Source of the DNA: Candidatus Accumulibacter regalis
GTDB taxonomy: Bacteria; Pseudomonadota; Gammaproteobacteria; Burkholderiales; Rhodocyclaceae
Direction of reading: 5' to 3'
Assembly: GCA_000585075.1 (NCBI GenBank)
Contig: JEMY01000017.1
Span: forward strand, 1 to 64,000
Length of the DNA: 64,000 bases
The first letter of the stretch is position 1. Every line of letters begins with the position of its first letter. The translations under genes and the position numbers were made by a program. This document shows positions 59,901 through 64,000 of this stretch, piece by piece. A model generated the notes under the pieces. That model was not told the DNA's origin and made no database searches. It saw only the letters and a list, made by a program, of their open reading frames with translations.

Positions 59901-62691
59901 TCGTGGCGCTGGGGACGCAGGTCGCGGCGTTGTTGTAGCCGGTCCAGACCTGCTGACACTCCCTGGCAACCCCTTGCCCGGCTGATTGAGGGACCGGCGT
60001 GCACGAGCCGACCTCGGTCCAGGGGCCCCAGTCGGTGTAGGAACACTGCGTCTGGATTGCGCCGCTGCTCACCGGGGTGCACAAGGAAACCCCCACTTCC
60101 AGGGCGCCGTTCACCTGGCACTCCACGGGGGGCGGGGTGGCTGAGGAGACGTCTCCGGTGGGTGCCGCCACGGGGACGCAGGAAGGGTTATCGGTCCACG
60201 CGGTCCAGGCGCCGAATTGACAGAGGACCGAGTTTGGGACCGGTGTGCAGCCCGAAGCGTCGGCGGTCTGCCAGGCCTGGGCCCAACTCGTCTGGCAGTT
60301 CCGGGCGACGACCTGGGTGAAGCTTGGCCCGGTCGATTGTGGCTGGTCCGTACAGCTTCCGGGTCCGGACCAGGCTGTCCACCCGCTCCAACCGCTATAC
60401 CAGCAGATCTCGGTGGCCGATTCGTTGCACGTGGTTGTCGCGTCCTGCCCCTGGGACCAAACCATCGAGCAGGTAACGAGGTTGCCGGTGTAGTTCGGGC
60501 CGCTGGACGCCGTCCCGCTGGCGGTGCAGCTAGTCACGTTGGTGGTAGACGGTGAACTGTAGCGACACTGTGAATCGGTGGTATAGGTGGTCGTCTGGCT
60601 ATCCGTTCCGGGGTTGTTGATGCGCGTGCCGCCGTTAATCGTGGAGCAGGCGGATACGCCCGTCCAGCCGGTCTGGGCCAGCGTCTGGCAATCGACGCGG
60701 TTGGTGCCGTTGGTGACGGGTGTACAGGAAGCGACATTGCTCCACGCGCCGAACGAGGTTCCGCCATTGCTCGAGGTACGTTGCTGGACCTGCGTCAGCT
60801 GCTGCTGAAGGAGGGAGGTCACCATCTGGAGCTGGCCTGTCGCGCGCCGAAGCTGCGAGGTCTGCACCTCGACCCGATCCCTGCGGATGATTTCGAGAGG
60901 CCTCGTTCTGCTCTGTAGCGGACCGGTCCTGCGCTGCAGAAGGGAGGTCCTTTCCTGCCAGACGTAGTTGTTGGCTTGCAGGATGCTGTTGGTGCGCGTC
61001 TGCAGTTCGGAGGTCCGGGCGCGCGTCTGCTCAATTCTGGTGTGTGACTGCGTGGCCAGGGTTGGCGTCCGGGTCCGCGTCGTCTGGGTTCTCGTTTCCT
61101 GATCCTGCGGACCGCCACCATCGAGTTGCGGCCGCTCCTCGAGTCCCGGGCCGTCCTGGTCGCCGATCGCGGAAGCCCCGTCCCAGCGGAAGCCGGCACC
61201 CTCGTTCCAGTAACCGTCGGTCGACAGGATGGTGACGTTCTTCTGGCAGTAGTACTGAACCGGATCGACCACGCTCACCCCGTTGAACGTGCTGCCGTTC
61301 AGCTGCCCCGAATAGAGGCGGCCTGCGTTCGACAAGGCAACGCGCAGAGGCGTGTTGCGGTTGGGAACGGCAGCAAACAACTTGTCGTACCAGGCCCTTT
61401 TCTGGGCGGCGGTGAACGACTCGATGTTCTGAAAGTCCGAACCGGTATTGTTGTTGATCGACATGTAGCCGATGCGCTGCCGCTGGTCGGTGGGTTCAAA
61501 GGACAGGCTGGTGGCCGTTTTCATCGTTTGCATGCGCGTGCGGTAATAGGCCCACCAGTTCGCGTAGTTGGTCATTTCTTCCGCATAGGTGCAGGTGGTG
61601 TCCCCGGCACAGTCGGTGCGCTTGTCGCCCTTGGGATAGCTGGTGACGGTCGGGTAGATGATCGTCAGCAGGTTTTCGCCGGGTGCCTGATTGCTGCCGG
61701 GCCGGGCAAAACTGGTGGTCGTGAACGACATCGCGTTCGCGTTACTCTGGGTAATTACCGGTGCTGTGCTGTTGTTCAGGGGCGAGGTGACGGTTACGAC
61801 CCTGCCCGCGGAGACTGCGCGGTAGCCCGCGACTTGACAGGCGCCACTGAGCGCGAAGGAGCAGTCGTTGATTCTGCTCGCGATGTTGGCGGCCATCGTC
61901 GTCGAGTTGCTGGTCCCCGTGGTCGCCGCCGAGAGGATGATCCGGCCGTCGACGGTAACGTTGGTGACCGACGTGTTGCTGTTGCCGCTGATGGTGATCG
62001 TACTCGTGCGCGGCGACGGCATGCGCGGGAAATCGTACGAGACATTGGTCGCCGTCGCCGGCGGTGGCGGGCTGGGTTCGATCTGCGTTGCCTGGCACGT
62101 GCCGTCAGCGGGAGCGGCGTCGACGGCATCGGCGGCGGTCCGGCACCAGCGAAGTCGCGCCGGAAACGGATAGGCGTCGCTCGCCGCGCTGGCGGCGACG
62201 CACACCCTGAGGCTTCGATTGGTGCAGTATTCACCGACCACGGTGGTGAAGTAGTAGGCGTTACCGATAAGGTTGACCATGGCGGCGCTTTGCACGCCGT
62301 AGCCATCGTCCTTGACGGCTGTCCAGGCGCCGCTTTGCGCAGAGGTCTGGCTGGGGTAGGTCGTGGTGTCGGCTGCTCCGTCGACGGCGAAATACTTCGG
62401 CGGTATGTAACGGACGGCGGGATTGTAGGCGATGCCGTTGAAACCTGGGTTGCGGGTCCAGGAGAGAGGGAGGGGGCGTGCCGCCGTCGGCTCGGCCCAG
62501 TCCGGAAGATATTCCTTGGTCATGCTCAGCGAGTCATCGAGGACGAACAGGATGTTGGTCGAGATCTCGATTGACGAGGCGCTGGACATCGGCGCGTTGG
62601 CGAGTTGAGTGGGCTGGGCCTGCGCACCGCGGGCAAGGATCAGCAGCGCTGCAGCGGCTATCGCACGCCATTTCAGTGAGTCGGATCGCAT
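56914..62691 (-). CDS. pilY1: Type IV pilus tip/assembly protein PilY1
   Basis: 1925 residues, longer than most PilY1 proteins. Order: signal peptide (about 1-25); an N-terminal von Willebrand A-like region starting NILFVLDDSLSM with a MIDAS-type D-x-S-x-S (52-56); an Arg/Thr/Gln heptad-like segment (about 529-640); a Cys/Trp-rich repeat region (about 645-1085); then the conserved PilY1/PilC C-terminal beta-propeller (about 1250-1900) with YIGANDGMLHAFNA and GGDQFGNLWRFDVNGD. GAGGAG precedes the ATG. It caps or promotes assembly of type IV pili and mediates adhesion. It is the last gene of the operon. Confidence 0.93.
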   Translation of the reverse strand: MRSDSLKWRAIAAAALLILARGAQAQPTQLANAPMSSASSIEISTNILFVLDDSLSMTKEYLPDWAEPTAARPLPLSWTRNPGFNGIAYNPAVRYIPPKYFAVDGAADTTTYPSQTSAQSGAWTAVKDDGYGVQSAAMVNLIGNAYYFTTVVGEYCTNRSLRVCVAASAASDAYPFPARLRWCRTAADAVDAAPADGTCQATQIEPSPPPPATATNVSYDFPRMPSPRTSTITISGNSNTSVTNVTVDGRIILSAATTGTSNSTTMAANIASRINDCSFALSGACQVAGYRAVSAGRVVTVTSPLNNSTAPVITQSNANAMSFTTTSFARPGSNQAPGENLLTIIYPTVTSYPKGDKRTDCAGDTTCTYAEEMTNYANWWAYYRTRMQTMKTATSLSFEPTDQRQRIGYMSINNNTGSDFQNIESFTAAQKRAWYDKLFAAVPNRNTPLRVALSNAGRLYSGQLNGSTFNGVSVVDPVQYYCQKNVTILSTDGYWNEGAGFRWDGASAIGDQDGPGLEERPQLDGGGPQDQETRTQTTRTRTPTLATQSHTRIEQTRARTSELQTRTNSILQANNYVWQERTSLLQRRTGPLQSRTRPLEIIRRDRVEVQTSQLRRATGQLQMVTSLLQQQLTQVQQRTSSNGGTSFGAWSNVASCTPVTNGTNRVDCQTLAQTGWTGVSACSTINGGTRINNPGTDSQTTTYTTDSQCRYSSPSTTNVTSCTASGTASSGPNYTGNLVTCSMVWSQGQDATTTCNESATEICWYSGWSGWTAWSGPGSCTDQPQSTGPSFTQVVARNCQTSWAQAWQTADASGCTPVPNSVLCQFGAWTAWTDNPSCVPVAAPTGDVSSATPPPVECQVNGALEVGVSLCTPVSSGAIQTQCSYTDWGPWTEVGSCTPVPQSAGQGVARECQQVWTGYNNAATCVPSATTLCQYVFTDWTATTSCTATTPASPLVPNARQCQYTAWSAYADANSCTEAPRSGRPAVAVQCSTRLISNWTDTNGCTPGTSNTGLITLCGALTVPPPQVDFVPPDTCVEELPDAATNGGVGVTCHTERSGPTNVAQCTRQDPVAGNNYLQIACDVASLGPTPDTLADVAEYYWKTDLRDSVTIPGSCSGGPVVAGGVTTYNDVCYNDPDAQPTGQHMTTYTLGLGASGLMQYNPNYLSRAETSGDFYSIREGLTADPSTGVCPWQRSGPCNWPKPESDKQTNIDDLWHAAVNGRGIYFSASDPSTLAAGISDALSNIEIQAGALAAVAVVSPNLVADANGFFEVSFKVGEWSGDVVKRTINGSTGALSALPAEGEAHVSPGWSARERLDNKVATDGYASRKIYTYNPGGESVADAANNLKFFTWANLTTAQRAYFATDALAGNLSQFCSTGTICLTATTQTAASGEPLVNFLRGDTSNQGSAIDTSAYYRQRTHILGDIVGSEAAYVQASPWNYADAQYGAFRTANHTRTGMIYIGANDGMLHAFNATSGAEEWAYIPAVVIPKLAKLADKSYHLEGAHQFTVDGTPVMGDICISDCGTSSAVWKTILVGGLNNGGRGYYALDVTDPVAPKALWEFTQDSNENLGYSYGNPVISKLKDGTWVVMVTSGYNNISPGDGGGHLFVLNASTGALIRTISTGVGDTTTPSGLSRISAWANFPDNNNTTQRIYGGDQFGNLWRFDVNGDIPLVADPPVYDAQRLATLKDADGVAQPITTKPELGKVSSHPVVFVATGQLLGSDDLGTTQKQSMYAIKDRLLDSDYGSPRPLTPAQTIPTPGTFVAQTLTSGTCPEGNAYCTSGDSIVTSSNNAVDFNTHDGWYIDFPVFGERVNTEMRLQLGTLAFNTNTPTVGACRPVGVSFAYYLDYRSGAAVEGTDGMAARRLGDYLSASPSIVRLLDGTIRALVRTDAPSTVSAPVPTAATPLDTRRVSWRELVTEQ

Positions 62692-62721
62692 GGCAAACTC
62701 CTCGTGGGATCTCTGGTAGAC

Positions 62722-63390
62722 CTACAGCGCAACGATCGTCTGGATGTAGGCGACGGTGTTGCGCGGCCCGCGAACGCGGGTGGTGATTCGGTAATAGACC
62801 TGGTTGTTGGTGATTGCGGTGACACTGCCGGCGCCGAAGCTTCCGCCGCTGTTGATCGCCGACGGTTGCGTCGCGCAGTTGGCCAGGTGCGGGGCGGCCG
62901 GAAGGGTAGGCGGGTCGCAAAGCCGATGAATCACATAACAGACGGTGTTGCCGGCAGCATCGGCGTTGACGTCGGTTGGCTGTGGGTCGGCTGGGCAGGC
63001 GACTCCCGGGGTGACTACTGCTTGCGCTTCCAGGGTGTCAATCCAGAAAGCGTCCCATGAGACGCCGGGTACGGGATCTTCGCGCCTGGCGCGGTAACCG
63101 TTGGCCGCGCTGTGGTCGTGCAGATCCGTGTCCCCCAAGCCGTTGTTTCCTTGCAGCCAGTTGTTGAGCGCAATTTCTGTGCTTCGCTCGCCGGCATGCA
63201 CGGCCGCTTGATGAAACGACTGGTTGCCGGCAATCAGGTTGGCCGTATCGACCGAGCGGATGAGTGCCACTCCGGCCAGGGTCAGGGCGACCAGGATGAT
63301 CAGCGCGACGAGCAGAACGACACCGCGCTGGCGGCTGCGGGGGGCGCCGGCGCAGGCTTGGCGGAGGTGGGGGCTTGGCCTTAGGTACAT
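62722..63390 (-). CDS. pilX: PilX-like minor pilin
   Basis: 222 residues. After a basic N-terminus (PSPHLRQACAGAPRSRQRG) comes a prepilin-like hydrophobic helix (VVLLVALIILVALTLAGVAL) and a globular part. It resembles PilX-type minor pilins encoded before pilY1. Its ATG overlaps the pilW stop by 10 bp; pilY1 starts 30 bp after its stop. Minor pilins prime pilus assembly in complex with PilY1. Confidence 0.85.
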   Translation of the reverse strand: MYLRPSPHLRQACAGAPRSRQRGVVLLVALIILVALTLAGVALIRSVDTANLIAGNQSFHQAAVHAGERSTEIALNNWLQGNNGLGDTDLHDHSAANGYRARREDPVPGVSWDAFWIDTLEAQAVVTPGVACPADPQPTDVNADAAGNTVCYVIHRLCDPPTLPAAPHLANCATQPSAINSGGSFGAGSVTAITNNQVYYRITTRVRGPRNTVAYIQTIVAL

Positions 63391-64000
63391 GTTCCCATCC
63401 AGGGCAGGTTGCGAATCGGAATGATGGTTTCAAAGACCTTGTAGCGGTAGTTCTGCCAGTTCCCGGCTGCGCTCAGATCGATCGCCGCACCCGCGCTACC
63501 TACCCAAGTCGGCGCCGCGGCGGTGATCTGGTCGCGATCGACCTGGCTGTTGCGGGCGACGATGGCGATACGCAGCGCTGAAGTTCTCGCCCAGAGACAG
63601 GCCAGAGTCGCCTGGTTGGCGTTCGCCGGGGTCGTCTGATCCCACGAATCGACACCGCTCACCGCCGTCGAGGCGTGCCCGTACTGCGCGCGCAGGCTGA
63701 CGATGTTGTTGGCGATGGCCACGTAGTTGGTCGCCACGCTGCAATTGGCGGCGAGGTAATCACAGACGGTAAGGTTGCCGCCGCGTACGGCGTAGGCGAG
63801 GAATCTCGGGTTGGCGCCGAGATTGAACAGCGTGCCGCCATCGACGGCACCGCTCGCGTCGGTGACCGTGACGTTGGGCGCTGTCGGTGCACCATTCACC
63901 GCCGCCAGGGTGAAGGTGCAGCCCGCTGTGGGCGCTGACGGCGCAGCCAGCACGCGCTGCCCGTTGGCGTAATTCGTCGCCGTCTGTACCGCCAGTTGCA
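63381..64000 (-). CDS. pilW: PilW-like minor pilin, 5' part beyond the window
   Basis: The C-terminal 206 residues of a protein read through the right edge without a stop. Its extracellular-type sequence has paired cysteines (AGCTFTL, CDYLAANC) and ends FETIIPIRNLPWMGTCT. The closing segment (ARTSALRIAIVARN, then YRYKVFETIIPIRN) and its place before pilX identify a PilW-like minor pilin. The N-terminal prepilin helix is outside the window. Confidence 0.8.
   Translation of the reverse strand, partial: QLAVQTATNYANGQRVLAAPSAPTAGCTFTLAAVNGAPTAPNVTVTDASGAVDGGTLFNLGANPRFLAYAVRGGNLTVCDYLAANCSVATNYVAIANNIVSLRAQYGHASTAVSGVDSWDQTTPANANQATLACLWARTSALRIAIVARNSQVDRDQITAAAPTWVGSAGAAIDLSAAGNWQNYRYKVFETIIPIRNLPWMGTCT

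Noticed and set aside
61126-62574. Long plus-strand ORF over pilY1
   Set aside because: Antisense shadow; composition (Arg/Gly/Val/Asp rich) is typical of a reversed frame.

Overview
The window is a GC-rich stretch of a betaproteobacterial chromosome. The gene order (hfq-hflX-hflK-hflC-hisZ-purA; gyrA-pheA-hisC-tyrA-aroA/cmk-rpsA-ihfB-lapAB; glnD/map diverging from rpsB-tsf-pyrH-frr-uppS-cdsA-dxr-rseP-bamA-skp-lpxD-fabZ-lpxA-lpxB-rnhB) is typical of Betaproteobacteria. The style of the proteins suggests Rhodocyclales, possibly an Accumulibacter-like organism. That placement is inference from synteny and protein character, not from a database search.

Layout. 1-4.4 kb: an MFS-like transporter, a Tat-exported aldo/keto reductase, a UspA-type stress protein, an lrgAB/cidAB-like membrane pair and a 53-residue membrane protein. 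4.6-11 kb: the Hfq/HflX/HflKC block running into hisZ and purA. 11-13 kb: two poorly characterised genes, one perhaps phasin-like. 13-27.7 kb: gyrA, the aromatic/histidine cluster with a one-piece AroA-Cmk fusion, rpsA, ihfB, the LPS-regulatory lapA/lapB, heptose genes hldE/hldD and cysM. 27.8-31.5 kb: a DEDD exonuclease, a DUF2189 membrane protein, a 72-residue membrane protein and rimO. 31.6-37.5 kb (minus strand): SOS-type dnaE2 behind a near-consensus LexA box, downstream of a translationally coupled cassette (PqqD-like protein, HprK-related kinase, nucleotidyltransferase) and a small Tat-leader protein that may be its substrate. 37.9-56.6 kb: glnD-map, then the translation / isoprenoid / outer-membrane assembly supercluster. 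56.7 kb: tRNA-Ser(GGA) with a strong bidirectional terminator. 56.9-64 kb (minus strand): the pilW-pilX-pilY1 minor pilin operon, running off the right edge.

Most of the window is housekeeping. The points most worth following up are: (i) the HprK-related/PqqD/nucleotidyltransferase cassette with its candidate substrate and a sigma-54-like promoter; (ii) a perfect 23-bp tandem duplication that breaks the reading frame of the normally essential pyrH; (iii) a large non-canonical insert in PilY1 made of an Arg/Thr/Gln heptad-like repeat and Cys/Trp-rich repeats resembling thrombospondin type 1 modules; (iv) the LexA box in front of a dnaE2 that has no imuA/imuB beside it; (v) the lack of serC between gyrA and pheA, where a 32-codon ORF coupled to pheA sits instead.
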